Of a stretch of DNA of 64,000 bases, positions 46,200 to 58,886 are shown piece by piece. The notes beneath the pieces are model-generated. The model was not told the origin of the DNA. It ran no database searches and saw nothing but the letters and a program-made list of their open reading frames with translations. Source of the DNA: Icerya purchasi. Its lineage: Eukaryota; Arthropoda; Insecta; Hemiptera; Monophlebidae. The position numbers and the translations under genes were made by a program. Each line of letters begins with the position of its first letter. The stretch's first letter is position 1. The stretch covers positions 400,926,557 through 400,990,556 of the forward strand of contig CM077115.1 of NCBI GenBank assembly GCA_039619475.1, in the 5' to 3' direction.

Positions 46200-49100
46200 T
46201 AAATAACTGCGATCAACGTGAATCAAAGATCTGTTCTTCCTTTTTTCTTCGACTTTTCAAAATCTTTAAGGAGTTTAAGGATTTTATAAGGGGTAATAAG
46301 TCCTGTACTCCTTTCCGAGCAGCCGGCAGCTGCTCCCATTCGGAGCAGGAAATTACAAGGATACAACAAACGGGAGAGTCGTTAGCAATTTGTCGTATTT
46401 TGCCTTAGACGCGCGCGTGACTTAAAATGATGGGGAGGGCAATCTGTAACCGTTCGATGTCTATGAAAAATAAGGCCTTTTTTAATATTTGACGGAGGCG
46501 GGGAGAAAGATGCACAGATTGCCCCTTGAATAATAATATTAGTATAGAAATCTGACATCAGGAGCCAGGCAAATTGCACGAACTTGGGAATAAAATAAAG
46601 CAGGGAAAAATATACTCTCTTGTTTTCAGTAATCCGTAATATTGGAAAAAACACTGTGCCCAGCGCTGGATAGAAAGAATTTTACACTAATTAAAGAAAA
46701 AAAAATTGATATTATTCGCTTTTGCATTAGTGATCGATGGTCGCTAGAGAAAATGTGACACACAATTCACAACGTTTATTTCGAAAGCACGTTCGTAAAA
46801 GGCCCCTTAGTAATTAGGGAAAAATTACAGCGGGTTTTTATTAGTTTTAAAGTATGACGAATTGGAACTGCAGTTGGCGAAACTTCCAAAGGGATTTTTC
46901 GATGCCAGGTTTATAACATCGTGCCGGGCATTATTGGCAATCAGTCACACCCGTTAGTGTGCAGGGGGGTACTGTTGTATTTGTGTAGTGGCCGACAATA
47001 ATTCTCTTTAGAACCATCAATGATAAATTAATATATCTAGTTTTTGTAGCATGCAAAAGGAAACAGATAGAAGTGTATACACACGCCGCGTAATAATCGG
47101 TTGAAGAATTAAGAGGATTGGTAAATTTGTTTTTTCGATCGATATATTAAGTGTCCAGGATTAGGAAAGGTATGTGCCCCGCAACTGGAAGGCACTTAGC
47201 TAAGATGTAACTTTCTGCAGAACGGACTCTTTCACCGATTGCGTATATACGAAACATGATGTTGCTTAGCTGTGTAGGAAAACAAGATAGACAACAGTCC
47301 AACTGCAGCGATGAAAAAAAGTTTAGATCTAGAAACGAGCTTTAAGAAATATACAATTGTTTTTTGTAGCTTTTCTCTGAGAATCGCTAAATGGGAGATA
47401 TTCCAGTCGTCCGGAAAGAGCGTGTCTCTACTAATAAACGAGGTTGCTCTCTATGACGAACTATAGTGTTTTTTTCGGTGTAAATACAGTCCGTGGAACA
47501 GGAAATCCCCAGATTTTCACTCCGATGATTCGAGACATGCTCCGGACGAAAATCATCGTTCTTCCCCGGCTAGCTCCCAGACTAACTAAGCCATGACGGC
47601 GAAGACGATTTTGTACGCTTTTTCCATATCAGTTTGATGCCGCTTCGAAAATCGCCATGTTAATGTGTTTGCGCCTCTGTGTAAGCTGACCTTAACTTCT
47701 TCCTCCGTTCAGCACGGTAAAAGGATATTATTAAATTCAAAAAAAAAAGAGGGGGGGGCAAATAAAACGTCTGTTAATTTGTTCTTTTGTACTTTTAGAA
47801 TTTCGGATGAAACGAGCATTATTAGACGGCGAGTGTTTATTTTGTTTTAGAACAAAACACACCCAAATGTTGGAATTCGACATCGGCGAGAAAGTGTTTA
47901 TAAATCTAATCGACGCCAGATTCCAAGGTCACAAATTATTCCATTCCGTAGGAGACAAAAAAGGACGGTGGTCATCCGAGCTCTCGAAAGAACGGAACTG
48001 GCCACCTACGCAATCTTTGTGAACGATAGAAAAAAACGAACAGCCGGAAGAGGATCCATTAGCAAAACGATTAGTAGTGCTGCTACGACAGATTTCGAGC
48101 CTCTTCTGGAAGGAGTTGTTCGTAATTTCTGTTTGGTCGTTTAAATTTCTTCCGCGTTAAAAGCGACTCGTCGATGAGTGTAAAAATAAAAACCGAGCCT
48201 GTTGATTTTTGCAGCGAATGAGAGGTAACGAGCGAAGTTCTGCATTTTTTAAATTCCAACAGATCCGGGTCAAAATTTGCCCATTTATACCGCACTCCGA
48301 AGCCTGATTTCTGTTCCGGATTGCGAGGTATATTTTGCTGTGATCTGTGTGTAACCGTGCTTCTTCATTTTTGTTTTTGCAACTGACGCGGTATGAGTTG
48401 CTCTAAAAGCTCTTTAAAAGTCTCTTAGCATTTTCTTCGATGATAAGAAATCAGTTAATATTTTTTTCCCCGAACAGCCTGTAATAACGGCGCGATAAAA
48501 TAGAAGACAAATATTATTATTACGAAGAAATAATTGCTAGAATTGAAGCTGATCAAATTTTAGAATGTCCAAAAAAACTAGAAATTTATCAAACCGCTAT
48601 TTAACGTTTGTTAGTAAGTCACGGACTGATGTCACCGTTCTCTAAAAAATCCCCCAAAAAGAAAAAAAAAAAAAAAGAAGATACATCGAAATTTATTGTA
48701 CTCTTGTCGAGACAGATTGTATAAATGTTCGGCTTCAATTATAGCGCGGAACTGATGGGCGAATCAAAACTACTGTCGCAAGTAAGGCTATAATAAATAT
48801 CTGCCGCGAGCAAACGATCAGAAACAAAATTAGAAATATTGTTGTTGCAAAAGCCCCAAAAGCCCTCACGATTTCACTCTACATGACGATTCGATTATAA
48901 GCGTTTTACCGTGTGCTCGTGTAAAAATTAATTTTTTTACCGTTGTTTTAATATTTATCTGCAGGATTACGGCGAAAGAAGTACAGCCGCTTCCGCCGAG
49001 TACAGTTCACGAATTACTTACCCGATGCAATAAAATATCGCAGGGATCGCACCACTGCCGAAGAAATACTTCGGTGGTTTAAGCAAAGTTTAAATGAAAA

Positions 49101-51545
49101 AAAGTTACAACAAGAGCAACGAGGCGAAAAATAAAAAGTTTTTCCAATTTTTGGCAATTACAGAGATTATACCCGCTGAAGAGCCCGGTTCAAACGAAAA
49201 GTAGCATTGATAAAGAGCAGAGCGGCAACTCATCGTCATCGAATCGTACCGTTTCACAAGTTTCCTTTTTTTTTTTGGCAGCCTATAAACCTGCACCTCC
49301 ACCACCGTGATGACTTTTTTCTGTGCCAATAGTAACTCCAATTTTTTAAGCCGAAGACGCCTTAAAAAAAGGAAATCGGCGCATCCTTAGAAAAACTTCT
49401 GGCAACTCTACCTTACCTATCTGACAAGAAGACTGAACTTTTGAGCAGCAAAGATGCTTCCAGCGAAATTCTTTCCCGATTTTATACAAATTTCGATACT
49501 GTTTAAGAATTCAAAATAAAAGTAGCCAGCTGTGTTCACTATTGTAAATATTTTTCGACGTGCCTCGGCGGGATATCATTATTACTTTATAAATTTTATA
49601 GTTGCTAATAAAATTAAATAACTTCCACCGCAATCACAGATTTAAATGATTCTGTAAAGTTAAAATACCGTATAATGAAGTATATATGAAGAACGTTTTT
49701 GTACTAATTTTAATCGAAAACGTTAGTTCGATTCTACTACACTGTTTCCATAATAATAATAATAATAATATATAGAAAATTTAAGTATTACGCATGCCCG
49801 CTAGTTTAATTCGTGCATGCATGTGTATTTACGGTTTCCATAGCAATCTGTAATTATTATATCGATAACTATAATCTGACACATATATTTACGTATTTTT
49901 TACTTCTTTTTATTTTAAAATAATATAAAAAAGAAAAAACAACAACAAATTATAAACTGTAAATCTGAACTTAAAGATGTTTATAAAAATGAAATACTTA
50001 ATAAAAAAAGTTTGGAAACGGCGAACGGCAACAGTAAAAACGTATTTTATATGTTATGATTATTGCACACGGGCGCGACTAATTTAAAAAAATTACACAA
50101 ATATGCGGTGATTAATGATCGTCACATCAACAGCGGTAATTACATTAAAAACAAATGATAATATATCACGGTATACATAGGCATCAGCCGAAACATATAA
50201 TAAACAAAAAAAAACGAAAATTGCGGATAAAAGGAAAAAGTTCGTCTCGTTGGTAAATAATTTTGGAAAAATTAGAGGTAAAATTTCTCACGCACCAGTG
50301 TTTGGCATAATGTCGCTTGTTTCAATTTTACTGCTTTTGAGAAACAAAATAGCGGCAAACGAACGACGTTTATCAATTCAGGTGCCGATGTAGCCCCATT
50401 CAAAGTACCGAACCGGCTAAACGAGAATACCGAATTAGTTCAAATATGCATTTGTAGGAGAGTACATATACAGTAGGAATAGTTTAAGCGCGCCAGAACA
50501 TTATTACACTCTACTGAATTACCCCTTTTGTCCCCTCCCTAGTAATCCTTCAAATAATATTTTATTCGTTATCCTTCTTTTTTTTTCTTTTTTTTTTTTT
50601 TTTTAAATAAAATAAAAAATCCAACTTTTTAAATTACCCTTAAAAATTGTTCGGAGGAAAATAGCGTTTTTTTTTTTTTTCATTTCAGTCTGCCACAAAA
50701 AAAAATTAAGTAATACCGCGATTCTTTGAGCGTAATTACACCAGACAGACGGAGGTGATCAATTAGAAAAATGACTAAGCAGCTCTATCTATGAAATATC
50801 TGAAAAACCATTAATTTCTTCACAAGCCGCTCATTGGCCTGCAACCATTATACGAAACGCACGGATTTAAAATAATGTTTTTTCAAACACTACAAGATTT
50901 TTTTTTTTCTTTTTTAACGTCAGCAAAGGGGCACCTTTACCCAACACTAACAGAAAAGTGAGGAGCGGATAATTGTCACGTTTTCTCTTCACCTGTGCTG
51001 ATAAGGGGCTTAAAGTTCTCTGAAATTGTGATTTTTTTCAGTTTCCTTCGTGAACATACTCACACCGTTGTTTAGGAGAAACCGCTGGCGAATCAAATAT
51101 CGTTAAAAGTTTCTATTGCTCCGAGTAAATCATTAAGAAAAATATTTCGATAGTAAATAATAAAAATTTTCTTCTAATTTTCCGATAAATTTATTTCAGT
51201 AAAAAAAATAGCTAAATGTTTTTTAAACTGATTGCAATACAATGTGATCATTTTCTTAGTCAGTTATCCGTACAGCGTATTTTTCAATCGACGCAAATTA
51301 AACTACCTCCGGTAATCATCCAAAAAAAAAATTGTATATCGCAAAAAGATAAAATATAATGCAGTCGAAAGGGTAAGCACGAAAAACAGATAATACTGAT
51401 GTAAAATTCTAAAAAACATCAAAAGAACAAACGAGTTTTAAAATTTCGAAGATGGTGGAAATTGAAATTAAAATTAATAAATATCGGGAAAACTATCAAA
51501 AATTCCTACAATTCAGAGTCAATAATGAACTTTCCCCGTTTGCTG

Positions 51546-51577
<32 letters not shown>

Positions 51578-54404
51578 AATTGCAAGACATAGTCCACACG
51601 CTTAAAGTTCCTTCACATTTTATTGAGCATCTTTCCTTAATATGGAACATTTATATTGATTTTTATGATTTTGAGAAACAAAGTTATATCGAAACAAATA
51701 TGTACACATATACTGCTAACCGAGCACTAGACTAACCACTCACGTACAGTATTATATGAAACTAACAATAAGTTATACCGGGTGTATATGTAAATTCTAT
51801 CAAAAAACGAAAAAAATGAGCCTTTTAAGACGCTAGTGTTCTAAAAGATTTTCATTTTTAAAGGGAATGGGTGTAAAATTAACAAATGCCGATTGCCGAA
51901 AATATTGATATTTTTTGTTTTTTTTTTAATTTGCGGATTCACTATTTTTATTACTTAAACTACTTTTATGATTACATTTTCAATCTTTTAAACCGAAATT
52001 CCAATTGTTGAAAAGAACCAAAAGAACTGAAGCTCAAACTGATTTAAAACTTTAATCGAAAACTAGTATTTCAAAATTTCCGAAAAATACTCCTTGAAAA
52101 GATTATTTAAGGGGATGATAGTGCAGTTAAAAACGCTTCGGAATTTGTCGTAGAATTTAATACTCCTCTTGGCAACTTCCAACACTTGATCATCGGCATA
52201 AGGATCAAATATTCTGTTTTAAGTAGAAAAAAAAAAGAAAAAGAAAAACGTAGATACTTTTAACGAAATGCACTCGCGGTAATATATCTATGGGCGTACA
52301 ATGCTCTGAAACGTAATCTTAAAAGCAGAAAATTTTTAAATAGAAAGTTCTCTAAATTCGCTCAAATTGCCAAATTTTGGAAAATTTCTTTGAAAATTAA
52401 AATACGTAGTACAAAATCTATTGGTTGTAGAGGAAAAATTTTAAATATAACAACACTGGTTAAGTAAAGGAAAAATTACGAATACCGAGATAAATTTCAA
52501 ATACGAATAGAATTCAAATTTACAAATATTTTTAAGTACTTGTATTTCACTTTGAAAATCCAAGTACGAAACGCAATTAAAATTTGACGCACGCAATCGC
52601 AGCTTAGTGTACGACGTCGTACATTTATAAAATTTGATAATTCTTAATTTGTGCAACGCCACAAATAGGCTCAAAATTAGCCAAATTTTTTAGTAAATTA
52701 AAATACTCGGATGCATGAATTGACAAAAATTACAGCTTTATCAGAAATTAATATTACTAAAAAATATCTTACAAAAACATCGACATGTTTCGTTACCTGA
52801 TGTACTAGAAATATTTGTAGTATACTATGCATATGAAGCCCCGAAACACTATGCTGTGTTTACGTAAAATATTTTAGTAGTATAAATTTTTTAATAAAGT
52901 TGTAATTTTTTTCAAGTCATACCACATTCAGAAAATGGACAATCAAATATCTAACACATTAACCAGATATACAATGTTCGGTATTTAACAGAAAAATCGC
53001 AAAAAACAAGAATTTTTTAAATACCATGGCCTACTAACAAACGGACTTGCAAAATTTCTAGAAATTTTGAAAATCCCCGTATTTATCATTGTTTCACAGA
53101 AAGAACTTTTTTTTTTTTTTATATATATATAACAAAATAAAAGACGCGCCATACGAAAATTTTAACTTGACTGCTTGATTCGTAATATTTTTTAATACTT
53201 ATATATTTATGTAAAATATTATTATTTTTTGGATGTTTATGTTAAATTACGATTAATAGAAAGAAAAAAAAAAACAAAGTACTTTACAGATTTTGATTAA
53301 ACTTTTTTATATAATATTTCTACGTCTTTGTCAAACAACCCTAAATGCCATATATATTTAAGTTACAAAATTTGAATTTCTAATTTTGCAAATGTGCTAA
53401 ATTGTAAAACACGATTTTACGATAAAAAAAAATACTCCCGAATCTCGGACAGGACTTTTTTTTTTCTTTTTTTTATGTAACGATACCATTCGTGGAATAA
53501 TTTTGCATATTCCGCTCCTTGTACGACAAAAAATAAACTCGTTCCAAATAGTTAAATGGCAATTTACACTTCTTTCCGGCAAACAAGTTTACCGATACCT
53601 GTTCCTAGTAAAATTTTTTACTCTTCAAATAGAATGTATATTCCCCTGAAAACGGAAATCGTAGAATTTAACTTTTCACTGTAGTTGAAGGTCTGTAGTG
53701 GGGGGGGGGGGGATCTGTAGAGAATCAATGACAGTTCTTTCTCTAAGTCACATTTAGATTTGCCAGATATCTTTGGTATAGACAATATATTCAATTTCAG
53801 GTATTAAGTATATACAATATATAAGACGAATCCGAGGAATAAGATCAGTCTCAAAACTATCACGTCCATGGTTTGGCAACTACTACACGTCCGTGCTACT
53901 ATACTGTTATAAATTATATTATTGAATGAAAAAAGTTAATAAAAAAATACATCGTATTAATTGATACAGAGCATCACGCGCACACTATAATAAAAAATTT
54001 AATTCCATCTCATCTAATTATCAATCTATATTTTCGATAAATATTTGTAAGAAGAGCGGATTAGTGCCCAGCGTCCAACTAATTTTACCATTTGCCACCT
54101 TTTACATTGTAATACGCAAAACAATGACAATATGAAAGACAAACCTATCATTATGGCCAGGGATGAATAAAAGATAGATTGCGAGTATTGTGTACGATCG
54201 ACTAACTTTTTAGTCTTGATGACATCAAATATGAACGTGCTCGTGAACGTGTGTATAGAATTACCGGAACAATAGTATATCGTAGCATAATTGTAGTTAA
54301 TATTTTATAGTCGAATTTTATCTTAAAAATATTAAAAACAATATTTCTGCCGTTTTAAAGGTGATTGCAAACATTTTTTTTTTAATATCGTAATGGTATG
54401 TTCT
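46200..54404. other. Long AT-rich stretch without recognisable gene
   Basis: No domain-bearing frame, element end or shared repeat could be identified in about 8 kb. It holds a short (AAT)n run (49750-49770), T- and A-runs (about 50573-50604, 51549-51572, 53106-53120) and a 13-G run (53700-53712). 46300-49400 is less AT-rich, but its frames (for example 47665-48022) show no motif. Confidence 0.45.
53700..53712. repeat. Poly(G) run
   Basis: Thirteen G in a row in AT-rich surroundings. Confidence 0.9.
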
Positions 54405-54900
54405 TTTTTTGGCGCGGGGGGGGCTCGCCAACTGAAATTTAACATACTAGAAGGAAGAAAACAAACTAGATTTTAACGGGGCCACAAATTGAAGACAGGG
54501 AGGAGACGATAATAGAGACTATGGAAAGGTGAGAAGGAAGTAAAAACGGTATAGGGTACAGGAAGAGAAAGCCCAGGAGCTGGAGGTAGAAGCGCGAACA
54601 TTCTGCGGAAAGAGCAGAACATTCAAAGCAAATGTGGTTAGCGTCGCAAATCAAATTGCTACCGTTAGGATGGAATAGAAAGGAGAAGTTGCTAGAGAAA
54701 ACCGAAAAAGAGATGATGAAGCGAGCAAGTTATGTCCAAAACGCAGACGACAAATGGACGAAACGAAAGAACGACTGAGATAAGGATAATCATGGTACCA
54801 TGGTCGAGAAGGAGGAAAAATCCGAATAGAGAGAGGTAGAAAGACTGAGGATTAGAGAAAAGGATAAATATATCGCTAGAACTTAGTGTGAACTAACCTC
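54405..54900 (-). pseudogene. Family T non-LTR C-terminal domain and 3' end
   Basis: 5'-truncated minus-strand copy covering only the C-terminal domain. From about 54810 down it reads DYPYLSRSFVSSICRLRFGH and NLLASSSLFRFSLATSPF. Then, after a one-base frame change, comes ICDANHICFECSALSAE (about 54600-54655), open to 54466. The 3' end has TTGGCGAGCCC and a short A-run (T-run at 54405-54411). The coding strand is pyrimidine-rich as in the other copies. Its CSALS wording matches the 58.5 kb fragment most closely, which suggests a subfamily. No target-site duplication was found. Confidence 0.78.
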
Positions 54901-56636
54901 TAAGAGACACTTCCTTTCGGTACGTCACTCGCACAGCTAAAGAGGTAACGAATTTAATAAAGATTTGCTTAATAGGAGAATGAAAAAATACTAAGGAAAA
55001 AAAAAGTTACGGCATTTTCAACCGAGTGAGCTTTTCAATCAACTCGAGTAGTGTAATTGAGGCTGCGATTAACTGTTCTCATATCGTGTCATATCAACTA
55101 AGCGCGGGAAAACAGGCATGGAACTTTGGAATGCTGCAAAAAATGTTTATTTACGAATAGTTTTTCGACAGAACCGCGATTTTTTGAACGCAGCAGAATT
55201 GTAAGACGATTAGATTCGTCGTCGCGACCGTATGTGGCGAAAGGTGTATTTTTCAAAATTGTAGCGATGAAAAATATTATTTAAAATTCTCGATTGAAGA
55301 GGAGGAGACGTAAGCGGAAGTTGTGTGGGTCGTGGAAGAAAGCAAATCGGTAGATAATCTAAATTTCAAAAAAAATCCAAAAGGGATTCTACGGCAAATT
55401 GAAAATTAAACTCTCCACTTTTCTGCTCAGCCGGTACAGTCAGAAATGTTTGTAAGTTTCATTTAATTTTAAAGTTGGCGCACTTATTTGTGTAAAGCTA
55501 AAGAACTTTCTATGCCGTTTTTCTGTAAGTTTTTACGAGTTTGTTCGTTTTTGTTTAGTTTAAAAGCCATCATTTATTTAGGCGCGTAATTTGCGGAGTT
55601 TTTGCCTTTTTTCGCAAACTTGTTTTCACAGTGAAACGTATACTTTTTTACGTTTAATTATACTTGTCCTTATTGAATTATTTAAATATCCGTTACTTGA
55701 TAAGTAGCGCTTTTCAAATTTCAACACGTTAAACATTTGATTAAAATAAACTATTTCCCATCGATGATGATAAATCGAATTTTTCGATTTTAATTTCTAA
55801 CCGGACAGAGATGGCATATAAAAATGAACAAAACAAATACACTTTAATATTTTTCATGCGGAACACGATTCTTATTCCTGACGAAACATATTATTGCCGC
55901 AAATTTTACCTTTTCACTCCGAGAGACAGAGATTTTGCAGAGCATTCAGTTTATCGCGATTGTACTAACCGTTAACAAACAGAAAGGAATCGTAATCAAT
56001 AATACTTTTAATACATCCTTTATATAGAATGCCCGATAATGTTTTTTAAAATGAAGCAGTTCGGTTAGAAATTTTATTAATGTCTCAGAAATTATTTTTT
56101 TTCGATAATATACGCTCCTTCCAGATGAGCTCTGAAACCAAGATGTACCGTAAATACATTCCGTCAGCGGGGGAATAATGATTCCAACCGCAGGAATATC
56201 ACTTAAACCTGAGTTAATAGAGCTGTAAAGGAGAAAACCATATTAACGCATTTTTCTGCAGAAATAATAAACTTTAACATCAATAGGATATCCCCCGGGC
56301 CTTAGCTATACCATTTTCTTTTAATTTTAATGACTACAAAACTGTACCTCATCTGCGAAGGACAAAATTTGAATGTTATCAGTATATTAACCTTAAGAAA
56401 CACAAAACTCAATAAGGAACCCTGACACTTAACGTCCGTAGTCGACACGCTCAAAATAAATAAATAAATAAAAAAAAATAATAAATGTATAGAGGGTACA
56501 CAAAAGTTTAATTTTAGAATATCATAGTTTAATATTAGTTATCAGCGTGTGTATTGGCGCTTTTTTTATTTATTCTTGTTACTAATCCAAGTTTTCACAA
56601 AGCTAAATGTATTTCTTATAAGCAGATCCGTTTTTC
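54901..56636. other. AT-rich DNA without recognisable gene
   Basis: Short motif-free frames only. Confidence 0.45.
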
Positions 56637-56935
56637 TTTTTTTTTTTTTTTTTTTTTTTTTCAACCCCCCTTTGGGCATATCAACAAAGGATCTTCGCCC
56701 AGAAACGAAAGGAAGGAGAAGGATCAGTTAAATGTAGATTCGGTCAGCTATTGATAACATAAAGGAACTGAGGATAGGAACAACTGAGATCGACGGAAAC
56801 AATAAGATATACGAGGCACAATAAGGAGTAGGGAGTTTGAGTGACAGCAGATTGGAATACAAAGAGGTACGTTCGTTCACGAGGGATGGACATTCAAAGA
56901 GGATATGGTCAGGATTATTTTTACCTTAATCAGCT
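56637..56935 (-). pseudogene. Family T non-LTR 3' fragment with poly(A)
   Basis: Minus-strand fragment of about 300 bp. The C-terminal domain reads NNPDHILFECPSLVNERTSL and then NLLSLKLPTPYCASYILLFP down to a stop near 56730. It is followed by a short 3' UTR with GATATGCCCAAAGGGGGG and about 20 A (T-run about 56637-56660). The H-x4-C of the knuckle is kept but the upstream CDAN is NNPD. It is 5'-truncated and abuts a plus-strand poly(A)-ending segment at about 56936, so two tails point outward from a common boundary. Confidence 0.8.
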
Positions 56936-57276
56936 GGCTTGAAAATTAATAAAATAAACGAACGGCACTTGTAAGAAATTTTCCCTGTCGAATATAAAAA
57001 TGAAAGCTAACATAAAATAAAACGACAAAGCGCAACAAAAAAACTAGAAAAAAAAAACTTTGAATATAGAAGATAGAAATAGATTATTAATTATTGATAA
57101 GTAAAATAGATTAAGACTAGTAAATATTACACGATTATGTAAATGTATAAGTTAATTTAAGATGGTAAAGTGTTCAATAGGATAATTCGTCGACAATCGT
57201 TTTAGCTTGACGAAAGTTTTGTATGTAAAAAAATAATAAATACATATTTTTCTAAAAAAAAAAAAAAAAAAAATTA
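56936..57276 (+). mobile_element. Possible 3' UTR plus poly(A) of an unidentified retroelement
   Basis: Non-coding AT-rich segment ending in AATAAA-like aataataaatac followed about 15 bases later by about 19 A (57255-57273). This looks like a polyadenylated transcript end copied into DNA. There is no coding region to assign it to a family. ttaattctga is repeated directly after the tail. Confidence 0.4.
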
Positions 57277-57745
57277 ATTCTGATTAATTCTGATACCGAT
57301 TGAAAATGAAATAAATTTCAATCTATTCGGAAGCAGTTTATTGAAAATAGCTCTTTATTCACTTATTGAAACTACCATAAACGACTTTCTTCTTAAAACT
57401 AATTTTGTAATTTCATTCAAAAATAAGGATTTTGCCGTTTTCTTCATTGAAACTTTTTTCTTTTAGGATTACTCTTCTAATTAAACCAAAACTTAAAAAC
57501 TGTTAGATTAAAATTTTTTTTTTTTTTTTTTTAAAAAAGAGAGAGAACACGATATTTATTAGTAAAACTAAATTTACAATGAAAATATGTGACCGGTTTC
57601 ATGATGATCGCGATAATGACATTATAACATTGCCGCGTCAAATTTAAATTAAGAGATAAGAAGATAATTAGACAATAATCTAATACGTCGTAAGGAAAAA
57701 AAATGCTCGTCGAAATGATTTATAAAGTGTTTTACGAAAATTCTC
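57277..57745. other. AT-rich DNA
   Basis: No gene; poly(T) run at about 57515-57531. Confidence 0.45.
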
Positions 57746-57750
57746 TTTTT

Positions 57751-58857
57751 TTAACCGACTTCGAAGAAGGAGGAGAGGTATTCAATTCGACTGTATTTTT
57801 ATTTTTTTTTTATTATTTTTTTTTTTTATGTATGTTACCTCAGGACTTTCTTCTAGATGAACCGATTTTGATGATTCTTCTTTTATTTGAAAGGTGGTGT
57901 TTCTCATGTGGTCCCATTTAAATTTGATCAAGATCTGACCGGTAGTTTTTGAGTTATCCTTAATAATGCGGGAGATTGAAGCTTTTTAGATGCTTTTCAT
58001 TCATGATTGTTTTCACCGTCGGGTTAGATTTATAGATTTAAAATACTATAAATTTGCCAAATTACCAGGGAAATGTAGCTTTTGATGTTTTTACCATGGA
58101 AATATCTGTTCTTATTAAAATGTTTTAATTTAATTGAATAAAAATGCGCTAAAAAGTAAAAAATAAAATGCTTTACAAAAAATAAATACCGATACTTGAA
58201 GATATATTATATAAATTTAAAAATGCACTAAAAAGTAAAAAATAATTACTCCCGATAAAAAATATATATCAGAGTGATATATCCTTAAAGGTAATATCGT
58301 AATTCTTATACAACATTAATACTTCTTAGAGTCGGCATCAAATTCATATTAAAAGAATAATTAAAAACTGTATTAAATGTTCATTAAATTGTTCCTAGAT
58401 ATAGTAACATGAATTTAATGCCAACTCCAAAAAGTTAATGTATAAGCATGTTGTCCTCTCCATTCAAATAATGCGGTTGTTTGTGACGCCGATTACGTGT
58501 TCTTTGAGTGCTCTGCTCTTTCGGTGGAGCGCTCGGCTCTATATTCCCACTTGTTGGGTTGGGGCTTCCTGCTCCTTTTTGTTCTCGTTATATCCTGTCT
58601 TTTCCTTCTATACTTATTATCCCCTCCAATGTTTCCTTCTTATTAACGATAGCTGAACGCCTCACTATATAACTTTCGTTTTCCGTTAATTGTTTCTGCG
58701 TGAAGGTCCTCGGTTGACAAGCCCAATTAAAAAAAAAAAAAAAAAAGAATTACGATATCACCTTATCACTCTGATATATATTTTTTATTGGGAGTAATTT
58801 TTTTTTTTAGTTTTTAGTGCATTTTTAAATTTTTATAATAAACCTTGAAGTCGGTAT
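57751..58857. mobile_element. Composite palindromic repeat of arthropod type, split by a nested retroelement
   Basis: Left end ttttaaccgacttcgaag (from 57749) is answered by cttgaagtcggt on the right (58844-58855). The left 220 bp contain ctagatgaaccgattttgat, tgtggtcccatttaaatttg and tagtttttgagttatcc, blocks I recognise from a repeat dispersed through many arthropod genomes. Inside, 58160-58310 is an inverted copy of 58748-58886, and the palindrome continues inward (58305-58347 pairs with 58408-58446). The right arm is interrupted by the insertion at 58447-58747. No coding capacity of its own. The superfamily cannot be named from sequence alone. Confidence 0.65.
58447..58747 (+). pseudogene. 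Family T non-LTR 3' fragment nested in a palindrome arm
   Basis: A 301-bp insertion that carries the family T C-terminal domain from VVCDADYVFFECSALSVERS and ALYSHLLG (about 58476-58555), a short 3' UTR ending GGTTGACAAGCCCAATT, and about 18 A (58729-58746). Its edges are exact. The palindrome sequence stops after tataag at 58446 and resumes at aattacgatatc 58748, which are contiguous in the opposite arm (complement at 58304/58305). Any target duplication is at most three bases (aag) and merges with the tail. The fragment is too short to encode an enzyme. Confidence 0.85.
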
Positions 58858-58886
58858 TTATTTTTTGTAAAAAAGCATCTATTATT

